This document shows, piece after piece, positions 46,271-54,386 of a stretch of 64,000 bases of DNA (its first letter is position 1; every line of letters begins with the position of its first letter). Position numbers and translations under genes: made by a program. Source of the DNA: Pseudoalteromonas rubra (lineage in GTDB: Bacteria > Pseudomonadota > Gammaproteobacteria > Enterobacterales > Alteromonadaceae); assembly GCF_005887115.1 (NCBI RefSeq), contig NZ_PNCJ01000009.1, forward strand, positions 1 through 64,000, given 5' to 3'. The notes under the pieces are model-generated. The model searched no databases, was not told where the DNA came from, and saw nothing but the letters and a program-made list of their open reading frames with translations.

Positions 46271-48328
46271 TTAGTCTTCTTTGCTGTCGGTTCTGTACTT
46301 CTCAAACCAAGCCAGGATGTTGCCCACTTTACGTGCCAGGTTGGAGGGTTTAGCGGCAATACCATGATAGGCGCCCTGAATGCGCACAAAGGCACTGTCG
46401 ACACCTTGCAGTTGCAGCGCGCCATAATACTGTTCACTTTCGCTCATCGGGGTGCGCACGTCGAGTTCACCGGTGAGTACCATGGTGGGCGTTTTCACAT
46501 TGCCAACCAGAGACAGCGGCGAGCGGTTCCAGTATTGCTGGTAGTCGTTCCAGGGCAGGTCGCTAAACCAGTAACGGGTCATAAAGGTATAGATGTCGGA
46601 GGCACCAATCATGCTGGTCCAGTTGATAACAGGCTTTGCAACCACCGACGCTTTAAAGCGGTCTGTTTTACCGATGATCCAGGCGGTTAACGTGCCGCCG
46701 CCAGAGCCGCCGGTAACAAACAGATTGTCCTGGTCCACGTAGCCTTTGGCAATGACGCCATCGACCATATCCATCAGGTCGTTGTAATCCTCTGACGGGT
46801 AGTTTTTATCAATCTCGTTGGCAAAGTCAGCCCCCATAGACGTTGAGCCTCTTGGGTTGCCATAAACCACGACGTAACCTGCGGCTGCGAACAGCTGGAC
46901 TTCAGTTGAAAATTCCGGGCCGTACGCGGTGTGCGGACCACCGTGAATTTCCAGGATCAGCGGGTATTTTTTCTTCGGATCAAAGTCAGGCGGGGTCACA
47001 ATCCAGGCTTGCAGGCGTCTGCCATCCACACTGCTTTTTACTTCCATCAGCTCAGGCTGATTCAGTGTTTTATGGTCGAACACATCACTGTTCAAGTCGG
47101 TCAGTTGAGTGACTTTGCCACGCTTATTGACCACGGCTAAATCGGCAGGGCGCACACCAGTAGACTGGGTGTAAACAACCTGACCATGGTCGGTCACATC
47201 ATAATGACCCGATGTATAAGGGCGGCCTAAGCTCATACCACCGAGCGCATCGGTGTGGGCTTTTAGCTTGCCAGACAAAGAGACATAGGCGACGTGTTTC
47301 TTCCCTTCGTTGTCATAACTGAAATATAAGCCTTTGCTGTTGTCAGCCCATTTGACATTGCCAACGCTGCGATCCAGTTTGGGTGTCAGCCGCTTTATGT
47401 CGGAGCCATCCGGGCTCATTACATACAGCTCAGTGATCTGGTTCGATTTGCCATTGTCTTCAAAGCCAAGGAATGCCAGCTTTTTGCCGTTGGGGCTCAA
47501 TGTAGGGCTATGTTCCGGCCCTGACATCGCAGTCAGTTCGGTGACATTAGTCGTCAGCACATCGACGGCCAATAAATCACTGTTGAACACGTCAAACTGG
47601 GCGTCATCATGTGTATTTGCAGAGACAATGATCTGCTTGCCATCGCTTGACCAGGCCAGTGAACCGGCGTAATCGTGTTTGCCTGAGGTAATTTGTCGTG
47701 GCGAGCCACCAATGGCGGGCACAACATACACGTGCATATTGCCCGGGCGCTTCATACCAGCACCATCACGCTGGAACAGGGTTTGGTCTATGTACTGAGC
47801 ATTGTCAGCCCATTTAGCATCTTTGGGTTTAAAGTCGAGGCTGAATAGCGGCTTCGACTTACCCGGCGTAAACATGGAGAAAGCCAGCTGGCTGCCATCC
47901 GGTGAAAAGCTCAGGCTACTGGGTGTCATCGCTACATCCGTTACCCGCGCAGTTAGCCCAGATGCCAGGTCGCGTACATAGATTTGGACCTTGCCTTCTT
48001 TGCTGGAAAGATAGGCCATTTTTGTGCCGTCTGGTGAAAACACCGGGCTGAAATGGTTGTGCGTGTCTGACAACAGCGGCAGGTGTGTTTTGCCATCCAG
48101 CGATACGGTCCACAGGTTTCTTTTCATGCTGTCTGTCATGATATCCATACTGCGGCGCTCATAGATAACTTGTTTGCCATTCGGCATGACTACCGGGTTC
48201 GCGGCGTATTCCATGTTGAATACATCCTGGTAGGTGAGCGTATTGTCAGTGTGCGCAGACTCAGCGGCAAGCACTGAACCAGACAACGCCAGTGCGATAC
48301 AAGACGTCAAAATAGATAGTTTTTTCAT
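46271..48328 (-). CDS. Secreted S9-family prolyl oligopeptidase/dipeptidyl-peptidase-like enzyme
   Basis: A protein of 685 aa with signal peptide MKKLSILTSCIALALSGSVLA. Residues ~40-400 form a TolB/WD40-like beta-propeller (FSPDGTKMAYLSS, FSPDGSQLAFSMF, SPNGKKLAFLGF). The C-terminal alpha/beta hydrolase domain has the oxyanion region LEIHGGPHTAYG and the nucleophile in VTGGSGGGTLTAW. The acid is in LTGELDVRTPMSESEQ and the base is the His in GAYHGI. It is a periplasmic or secreted serine peptidase that likely cleaves short peptides. Monocistronic. Confidence 0.93.
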   Translation of the reverse strand: MKKLSILTSCIALALSGSVLAAESAHTDNTLTYQDVFNMEYAANPVVMPNGKQVIYERRSMDIMTDSMKRNLWTVSLDGKTHLPLLSDTHNHFSPVFSPDGTKMAYLSSKEGKVQIYVRDLASGLTARVTDVAMTPSSLSFSPDGSQLAFSMFTPGKSKPLFSLDFKPKDAKWADNAQYIDQTLFQRDGAGMKRPGNMHVYVVPAIGGSPRQITSGKHDYAGSLAWSSDGKQIIVSANTHDDAQFDVFNSDLLAVDVLTTNVTELTAMSGPEHSPTLSPNGKKLAFLGFEDNGKSNQITELYVMSPDGSDIKRLTPKLDRSVGNVKWADNSKGLYFSYDNEGKKHVAYVSLSGKLKAHTDALGGMSLGRPYTSGHYDVTDHGQVVYTQSTGVRPADLAVVNKRGKVTQLTDLNSDVFDHKTLNQPELMEVKSSVDGRRLQAWIVTPPDFDPKKKYPLILEIHGGPHTAYGPEFSTEVQLFAAAGYVVVYGNPRGSTSMGADFANEIDKNYPSEDYNDLMDMVDGVIAKGYVDQDNLFVTGGSGGGTLTAWIIGKTDRFKASVVAKPVINWTSMIGASDIYTFMTRYWFSDLPWNDYQQYWNRSPLSLVGNVKTPTMVLTGELDVRTPMSESEQYYGALQLQGVDSAFVRIQGAYHGIAAKPSNLARKVGNILAWFEKYRTDSKED

Positions 48329-48712
48329 TGTTTTAGTACTCTATTTGTAATAGTGATTGACCGCTTATACACCAGCACTGGGAATACAAACCGCCGCTTA
48401 ATATCCATATTTATGATACGTTGTAACACCATTTGGAATAGATACGCGGTAAGTGGGCATAATATTCCGATATGTAACTAACTTTTAGCGATTTTGTGGC
48501 ACTCGACCATGCAGCCAGGTGGTCAGAATACAGCCAGCTATTATGGCATTCTCTGCTTTGTGCAATGCATTGTGCATTACACAAAGAAATGCATGTATCC
48601 GGCAAAGCTTCCTATTTCCCAGATCATTACACTACTTCTAATCGCTCTTTGTGCTGTGCGCAAAGTTAGAGCCAACACAACCCGACATAATCAATAACCA
48701 CTTCAGCACACT
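48329..48712. promoter_or_regulatory. Control region ahead of the injection-system cluster, with two palindromes
   Basis: A 384-bp region between the divergent S9 peptidase and the NusG-like gene. Two inverted repeats share the half-site (c)tttgtgc: tttgtgcaatgca / tgcattacacaaa (48557-48585, one mismatch) and ctttgtgc-tgt-gcgcaaag (48647-48665). The second lies about 50 bp before the putative start. They look like operator half-sites for a dimeric regulator, or transcript hairpins. A tggcac...gca box at 48497 is one base too long for sigma-54. Confidence 0.5.
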
Positions 48713-49282
48713 GTGACTGACGTGGCGGAGCTTGCCCAGATGTTCGATGACAGAAAAAAATGGTTTCAGATTTACACTCAGCCACACGCTGAAAAAAAGC
48801 TCAACAGAAAGCTTGAAGCATTGGGGTTTACGAGCTATCTGCCATTGCGCAGATTAACCAGGCAATGGTCCGACAGAGTCAAGGTCGTCGAAGAACCAGC
48901 GTTTAAGTCTTACCTGTTTGCCAAGCTTCTCCCCGAGGAAATGCGTTTAGCCGAGCGACTGTCTGAATTTAGTTTTTTCGTTTCTTATGACGGCGGCGAC
49001 AACGGTCATGGCAAGGTCTTTCCAAACATTACTGATCAGGATATTGAGCAGATTGAGGCTGTTTTGCAGGCGTTCCCGGAGGCGTTGATGTATGAAGACA
49101 GACGCCTTAAAAAAGGCGCACAAGTGGTTATCCGTGAGGGCAGTTTAAAAGGCTATCGCGGAGCCCTGCTGGCTGATGCAACAGACAATAAAGTGGCGCT
49201 AGCGCTACAAGGCTTGTCACAATCTTTGGTGATCACGGTCCCGGTTGAGTTACTGGACCAAGAACTTCAGGCTCAACCTTGA
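48713..49282 (+). CDS. NusG/RfaH-like transcription elongation factor (specialised paralogue)
   Basis: A protein of 189 aa from the GTG at 48713; an ATG at 48740 (MFDDRKKWF), behind the ggag at 48724-48727, is equally likely. KKWFQIYTQPHAEKKLNRKLEALGF...YLPL is the NGN-domain signature. FKSYLFAKL and GDGKVFP-type positions match RfaH/UpxY-like proteins. The C-terminal ~55 residues (KKGAQVVIREGSLKGYRGAL) form a KOW domain. Specialised NusG paralogues are usually encoded at the head of the long operon they antiterminate, and here that operon is the ~15-kb injection-system cluster 57 bp downstream. No ops-like element was identified with confidence. Confidence 0.85.
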   Translation: MTDVAELAQMFDDRKKWFQIYTQPHAEKKLNRKLEALGFTSYLPLRRLTRQWSDRVKVVEEPAFKSYLFAKLLPEEMRLAERLSEFSFFVSYDGGDNGHGKVFPNITDQDIEQIEAVLQAFPEALMYEDRRLKKGAQVVIREGSLKGYRGALLADATDNKVALALQGLSQSLVITVPVELLDQELQAQP

Positions 49283-49339
49283 ACCGTCATGAAAGTACTT
49301 TTCTGGACAAAGTGATATTTCAAATAAGCAGGTACTGGC

Positions 49340-51085
49340 ATGTCGGTGAAATCTAAGGGCGATAGTTTGCTGGATATCGAGCAGGTTGAAGCAAGTGCTC
49401 AGCGGCCCGAACAGGTGATCCAGCAGCTTTATCTGGACAAACGTGTCAGGCAAAAACAGAGTAGCCCGGCTCTGGGATTCAATTTTATTCAGGACCTGAT
49501 CATACAACCACTGCGAAACGGTGGAAAAACGGCACTGCAGCTGACAGAGTCTCGATCTGAGCATGTCAGTTACTCAGCGCTTGCACGGGCGATTGCTATT
49601 ACCACACTTGGCTTGCAAGAAAACGGCGTGACCAGCGGCGATACTTTGATGTTGGTGAACTTGCCCGATCTGAGTTTACTGGTTCATATACTCAGTGCGA
49701 TGCATCTGGGGTGTGTGTTTTGTGTGGCGGATATGCCCAGAGACAATCGTTTTGAGCGATTTTTGCTCGGGCAAAAAATAGCGTCAATCACACCGGATCA
49801 CATCATTGCTAATACCCAGGCAGAGCTATTATGGTTCAGTGAGTCTGTTGAGCCGCCCAGGTGCAGGCTTCATGTCGCTGATATGGTGTCAACGCCACTT
49901 AGATGTTCAGACGATTTTCTGCTTAATAGTGTGAAAAAAGACGCGGCCATATATAGCGCAGATGAGCCTGTGTGTATCGAGTTTGACTCCGACTCATCAG
50001 ACACCTGTAAACCCTACAAATTAACGGCCGGGATGTTTTTTGAGAGCCTGATGTTATCCAGTATTTATACACTGGATCTGAAAAAAAACGACACCCTGGC
50101 GGTACTGAATCCCGGGGCGCTGCGATATCAGCTCATGCTCTCCAGCCTGTTCGCCGGAGGTTGTTTTAAAACACTGAGCTCTGGCAGCAGCATGCTGCGT
50201 GGCAACGGTACACTGCGCAAATTTAAGTGGCTGAGTAAACTGCTAGACTGGCGCACCAACACGATTTTGCTGTTGACCCCGGCACTTCGGGATTTAATTA
50301 TCGAACAGTCCGTGTATATCCGGCAGTGCAGGCGCTACTTTATTCTGGACGACGATAATCAAAGTCAGCGCTGGCAGCGCTTTTATCAGCGTAAGTACCT
50401 GCACGCAAAACCAGCATTGATGGGCGTAATCTGGCATAGAGTACTCGGTGGGATCGGTGCGTTAAGCTATAAAAATGCTGAAACTGACACATTCAGTGTG
50501 CTCCCGCTACCAGGCAGAGTGCATATCCTTGTTGACAAGCAAACAGGCACGGCGTCACTAAACGGGTTTGGTTATTGTGCATATCCGTTGTCTGATAATG
50601 CGCTTTATATCACCCGTTATGGCAAGCTGAGTTACGGCGACAAAGTCAGTTACTTCAATGAGATAAATACACCCAGCTACCCATATACCGATATCCTTGG
50701 GTATCTGACAAACAACACAGTCAATGAGTGCTGGTGGGTGTCTTACCATTTTTTAGCTGACAATCCACCTCAACTGCAGGTCTTGTATTGTGCAAGGCCC
50801 GACGCAGAGAACGCCATAGACAGAGACACCTGCTATCACAACGTAAAGCACTCAACGCAAAGGCTGCTCACCGACGCGCATGCAGAGGCACCCGAGCAAA
50901 GCGAAACGGCTCTGACACACATCCGCTATGCGTATCGTTACCTGGGCAATGAAAGCAGTCCCGACATGCTAATACCTGACCTTCAGGCCAATCCGGACGC
51001 ATTGGCAGCCAAATCCAAATTAGCGATTTACAACACCCTGAGTGAAATTCGCTATCTACTCGATACCAGTCTCACAAAGTCTTAG
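49340..51085 (+). CDS. Degenerate adenylate-forming (ANL superfamily) protein at the head of the injection cluster
   Basis: A protein of 581 aa. The N-terminal part follows the acyl/aryl-CoA synthetase fold: SYSALARAIAITTLGLQENG then VTSGDTLMLVNLPDLSLLVH and AMHLGCVFCVAD. The glycine-rich P-loop YTSGTTGxPKG is replaced by EFDSDSSDTCKPYKLT (residues ~214-229), keeping only the KP and LT. The TGYGxTE and (Y/F)RTGD motifs are not found, and the C-terminal Lys loop is not recognisable. Catalysis is therefore doubtful; it may bind an acyl or nucleotide ligand or act structurally. It sits 30 bp before tssB, on the same strand and with similar composition to the cluster. I know of no such component in T6SS. 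Confidence 0.65.
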   Translation: MSVKSKGDSLLDIEQVEASAQRPEQVIQQLYLDKRVRQKQSSPALGFNFIQDLIIQPLRNGGKTALQLTESRSEHVSYSALARAIAITTLGLQENGVTSGDTLMLVNLPDLSLLVHILSAMHLGCVFCVADMPRDNRFERFLLGQKIASITPDHIIANTQAELLWFSESVEPPRCRLHVADMVSTPLRCSDDFLLNSVKKDAAIYSADEPVCIEFDSDSSDTCKPYKLTAGMFFESLMLSSIYTLDLKKNDTLAVLNPGALRYQLMLSSLFAGGCFKTLSSGSSMLRGNGTLRKFKWLSKLLDWRTNTILLLTPALRDLIIEQSVYIRQCRRYFILDDDNQSQRWQRFYQRKYLHAKPALMGVIWHRVLGGIGALSYKNAETDTFSVLPLPGRVHILVDKQTGTASLNGFGYCAYPLSDNALYITRYGKLSYGDKVSYFNEINTPSYPYTDILGYLTNNTVNECWWVSYHFLADNPPQLQVLYCARPDAENAIDRDTCYHNVKHSTQRLLTDAHAEAPEQSETALTHIRYAYRYLGNESSPDMLIPDLQANPDALAAKSKLAIYNTLSEIRYLLDTSLTKS

Positions 51086-51115
51086 ACGCTTTATTTAAAA
51101 CAAACAGGAGTTTTT

Positions 51116-51712
51116 ATGGCCATTCAAGATGATAAGAATATGCCAAAATCCCGCGTAACCTTGCGTTATCGCACCCAAATTAACGGTGTACCAGAAGACA
51201 TTACTTTGCCGATGCGGATCCTCATCGCCGGCGATTTTTCCGGTTTTTCAGGTCATGAACAAAGTACTGTCGCCAAAAAGCAAATCGGTCAGGCCGATGA
51301 GCAAGGCCAGCGCTTATCACTGGATAAACGGCATATTTTTGATGCAACGGAAATCACCGATATCAAGCTGCACAGCGAAAACGGCACTAAGCTGACATCC
51401 ATTGAGCAATATAACCCCGTGATGAAGTTATTGCGGGTTAAAAGCGCGGTAGGTGGAGATCTTCAGTTTACCCACCTGGATGCATTTAGCCCCGACAGGA
51501 TCCTTGAAAACAGCCGCCCGGAAATCAAAGACAAACTTGAAACCAAGCGTCTGCTTAATGAAGTGATGTCAAACCTGACCAACAACAAGCGCTATCGACA
51601 GGCACTGCAAGATCTGCTGACCGCCAGTAACTCACAAACGGTGCAAGACGAGCTTAAAGAAATTATTGGCATTTACCTCCCGAAAACCGAGCAGAGCGAA
51701 GGAAATTCATGA
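51116..51712 (+). CDS. tssB: Contractile sheath small subunit TssB
   Basis: A protein of 198 aa with SD aggag. KSRVTLRYRTQINGVPEDITLPMRILIAGDFSG matches the VipA/TssB N-terminal strand set (split here only in description). RHIFDATEITDI and YNPVMKLLRVKSA follow. At 198 aa it is somewhat longer than usual. It pairs with TssC to form the cytoplasmic sheath. Its stop overlaps the tssC start (ATGA), so the two are translated together. Confidence 0.9.
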   Translation: MAIQDDKNMPKSRVTLRYRTQINGVPEDITLPMRILIAGDFSGFSGHEQSTVAKKQIGQADEQGQRLSLDKRHIFDATEITDIKLHSENGTKLTSIEQYNPVMKLLRVKSAVGGDLQFTHLDAFSPDRILENSRPEIKDKLETKRLLNEVMSNLTNNKRYRQALQDLLTASNSQTVQDELKEIIGIYLPKTEQSEGNS

Positions 51713-53700
51713 TGAGCGACCAAACCGCAACCAATTTTATTGATAACGTACTCCAGAGTGTCAACCTCATAACCCAGGAAGAGAGCGAAGGGAGCGCAAG
51801 TAATTCATCGGCTGTACAAGCTTTGTTAGCCAAAAAGAAGCAGAAACTGACCATTGATGCATTGATACTGGCCGCCAGCCATCTTGTCAGTGTCCCAAAA
51901 GATCCCGGCAAGGAAAACCTGGAGCAGTATAAACAAGCATGGCAGCTGTGTCTCAGTGCCCTCGGCAAGGTGGAGGCGCATTTTGATGATGGAGCAGGCA
52001 ACGCGTTGCTATTTTATATCGACGATCTCAAGACTGCCTTACCTTCTTTGGCTGTGACAGACACTGCCCTTGAAGATAACCTGACCAAACTGAGCGCATT
52101 TGTTGGCGATGAAGGAAAATTGAAGGCACTTGAAACAGCAAATAGTGCAGTGATTGCGGCTGTCGAGAAGGGCGAACCCGAGGAAATCACAAAAGCCATT
52201 GATGCGCTTAAAGCATTACCTGAGTACCAGGACTCTATTGGCATACTAGACATCTGGGCGCGGGCGTTGGTTGCTGACAAAGACAAGCCGATGTTTGAAC
52301 TAAGCATTAAGGAAACAGAGGTAGACCGTCTGCTGATGCAAATCGCTGCGCTAAGCCACACGGGCTGTTTACCGCAAAGCGAAGCCCCTGATGCAAGTGG
52401 CGCGGAACTACTGTTTGAGCTCAAAGAAAACATTACCAATAACACCACGGCGATAGACAACGCCATTCAGCAAGAACTCGACAATGTACTTCATGAACCG
52501 GCCTTTCAGCATCTGGAAGCCAACTGGCGCGCACTAGAGTATCTGATTGAGCAAACAGACTTTTCCAAAGACATTAAGATTGACCTGCTGGATGTCACCA
52601 AAAAAGAGCTGGAAGATGACTTTGCCGAAAATCGCCGCGATATCGCCAACAGCAGCTTGTTCAAAAAGCTCTATACCCAAGAGTACGACCAGTATGGCGG
52701 TCAGCCTTACAGTGCCATGATAGGGCTTTATGAGTTTGAAAACAGCGAGCGCGATATTGGCTGGTTAAGAACTATGGGTAAAATTGCCAATGCATCTCAC
52801 TGTACCTTTGTTTCTTCGGTGGGTCCCAAGTTCTTTGTCGGGCAGGACGACATCAACCAGCTGGCAGAAATTAAAAATCTAGAATCACACATGCTACAGG
52901 GCAAGTTCTCTAAATGGAACGAGTTTAGAGACTCGGAAGAAGCCGCCTACCTGGCCTTTACAGTTCCAAGATTCATGATCAGGGCGCCTTATCATATTGA
53001 AGATAATCCGGTACCGGGTCTCAACTACACAGAAAAAGTCGATGATCATCACCATTATACCTGGGCCAATGCGGCGATGTTATTTGCCCGCAACATTGTG
53101 CATTCGTACGAAGAGACTTCCTGGTGCCAGACAGTTCGGGGCCCTAAAAACGGTGGTCATATTCCAAATCTTGCCAGTCATACCTTTAAACAAAATGGCC
53201 TGACCCTGACCAAAGTACCGGTTGAACTGGTGATGCCGGATTATCGTGAACTGGAGTTTGCCAAAGCCGGATTTATGCCACTGGTTTATCAAAAAGACAC
53301 CACCAATGCGTGTTTCTTTTCTTGTCAGTCCATCAAAAAGCCCAAGCGCTTTAAGGACCCAAGAGACACGGAAAACTCCCAGCTGGTTACAAACCTCTCT
53401 TACACCTTGTCCATTACCAAAATCGCCCACTACATCAAATGTATTATGCGCGACAACATAGGTGGTACTGCCGATGCGCCATACATTACCAACACCATCA
53501 GTAACTGGCTGAACAGCTACGTGACGACGGTTGTTAACCCGGATGACCTGACCCTGCGAAGCTATCCGTTCAAAGCCGTTAATGTTGAAACCGTTGCCCA
53601 GGAAGGGGACATAGGCTGGTATAAATGTACCGTGAGTGTCTCTCCTCATCTGCAGTTTGAAGGACTGGATGCCGAGCTGAGACTGGAAACACAACTTTAA
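51709..53700 (+). CDS. tssC: Contractile sheath large subunit TssC with long N-terminal insertion
   Basis: A protein of 663 aa; typical TssC is ~490-510. The canonical core starts near residue 250 (LDNVLHEPAFQHLEANWRAL; IDLLDVTKKELEDDF; GGQPYSAMIGLYEF; FSKWNEFRDSEEAAYLAF). It runs to the end, where handshake-strand-like LRLETQL closes the protein. The first ~30 residues resemble the usual N-terminal helix. Between them lie ~180-200 extra, mostly helical residues (30-230: ALLAKKKQKLTIDALILAAS, KALPEYQDSIGILDIWARAL). The insertion could decorate the outside of the sheath, where ClpV access normally occurs. Confidence 0.92.
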   Translation: MMSDQTATNFIDNVLQSVNLITQEESEGSASNSSAVQALLAKKKQKLTIDALILAASHLVSVPKDPGKENLEQYKQAWQLCLSALGKVEAHFDDGAGNALLFYIDDLKTALPSLAVTDTALEDNLTKLSAFVGDEGKLKALETANSAVIAAVEKGEPEEITKAIDALKALPEYQDSIGILDIWARALVADKDKPMFELSIKETEVDRLLMQIAALSHTGCLPQSEAPDASGAELLFELKENITNNTTAIDNAIQQELDNVLHEPAFQHLEANWRALEYLIEQTDFSKDIKIDLLDVTKKELEDDFAENRRDIANSSLFKKLYTQEYDQYGGQPYSAMIGLYEFENSERDIGWLRTMGKIANASHCTFVSSVGPKFFVGQDDINQLAEIKNLESHMLQGKFSKWNEFRDSEEAAYLAFTVPRFMIRAPYHIEDNPVPGLNYTEKVDDHHHYTWANAAMLFARNIVHSYEETSWCQTVRGPKNGGHIPNLASHTFKQNGLTLTKVPVELVMPDYRELEFAKAGFMPLVYQKDTTNACFFSCQSIKKPKRFKDPRDTENSQLVTNLSYTLSITKIAHYIKCIMRDNIGGTADAPYITNTISNWLNSYVTTVVNPDDLTLRSYPFKAVNVETVAQEGDIGWYKCTVSVSPHLQFEGLDAELRLETQL

Positions 53701-53728
53701 AATTTAACTAATTATTGCGGAGACTATT

Positions 53729-54304
53729 ATGGCTTCAACAAATCTGGCTTGCAGCGTTGAGCAGGGATTTAACTTTCAAAAAGATGCGCAAATTCAGGTG
53801 GGTCACATTACCTCACTGAAAATTGGCGACAAAGAATATAAAAAAGACTTGGCGGTCACCGTGCCGACAGACATCAGTGGTGACAAGGTTAAAGTGGTGG
53901 GGGTTATCTCAAATATCTTTTGGGAAGGCGGACACGCAGACCCGATCATGTTCGGCTGTCGCATTTCTACAGACAATAAGGAAAGCAGTGTATTGCTGCA
54001 ACATACCTCGATGAGCGATACCAGTGTGTCTTTTTCCTTTGTCATTTATGATTATGACCCGAAAGAGAAGAAGTTCTATCCCAACTTCCACACCAATGAA
54101 ACCGACTTGAATGGCCTGGTTGCCAAAAACGGCGGCGAACTGGATTTTGGCGTTGACCTGGATCAGGCCGACGACGTGGTCTCGCCGAAAAACTTCAGCT
54201 TCTTCCTGGGGGTTATGCCAACAGAGGAAGAACAGGAAGCGCACTTTGCCGTCAACACCAGTGCTAAGTTCGTCAAGAAATGGGGTGTCAGCGTCGCTGA
54301 ATAA
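53729..54304 (+). CDS. Putative inner-tube (Hcp-position) protein
   Basis: A protein of 191 aa directly after tssC with SD gcggag. It does not show the usual Hcp opening. Instead it begins MASTNLACSVEQGFNF and has beta-rich stretches: VKVVGVISNIFWEGGHADPI, SVSFSFVIYDYDPKEKKFYP and a conserved-looking end, FFLGVMPTEEEQEAHF. Position, size, beta-content and the weak terminator downstream (high expression relative to the baseplate genes) favour a diverged tube protein. Domain identity needs structural comparison. Confidence 0.6.
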   Translation: MASTNLACSVEQGFNFQKDAQIQVGHITSLKIGDKEYKKDLAVTVPTDISGDKVKVVGVISNIFWEGGHADPIMFGCRISTDNKESSVLLQHTSMSDTSVSFSFVIYDYDPKEKKFYPNFHTNETDLNGLVAKNGGELDFGVDLDQADDVVSPKNFSFFLGVMPTEEEQEAHFAVNTSAKFVKKWGVSVAE

Positions 54305-54318
54305 TCCACCCCGCCTCA

Positions 54319-54356
54319 GGGAGTGACTCATTCTGGACGGTTGCTCCCCATTTTTT
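54319..54356 (+). terminator. Weak intercistronic terminator after the tube-position gene
   Basis: gggagt pairs with gctccc over an ~18-base loop and is followed by CATTTTTT. It would allow partial read-through, setting tube/sheath genes above baseplate genes in transcript level. Confidence 0.5.
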
Positions 54357-54386
54357 GCTTCTAATATTATACATCTGGAGAGACAC

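Noticed and set aside
48497..48515. Possible sigma-54 promoter (tggcac...gca)
   Set aside because: The GG-GC spacing is one base too long and no enhancer-binding regulator is nearby.
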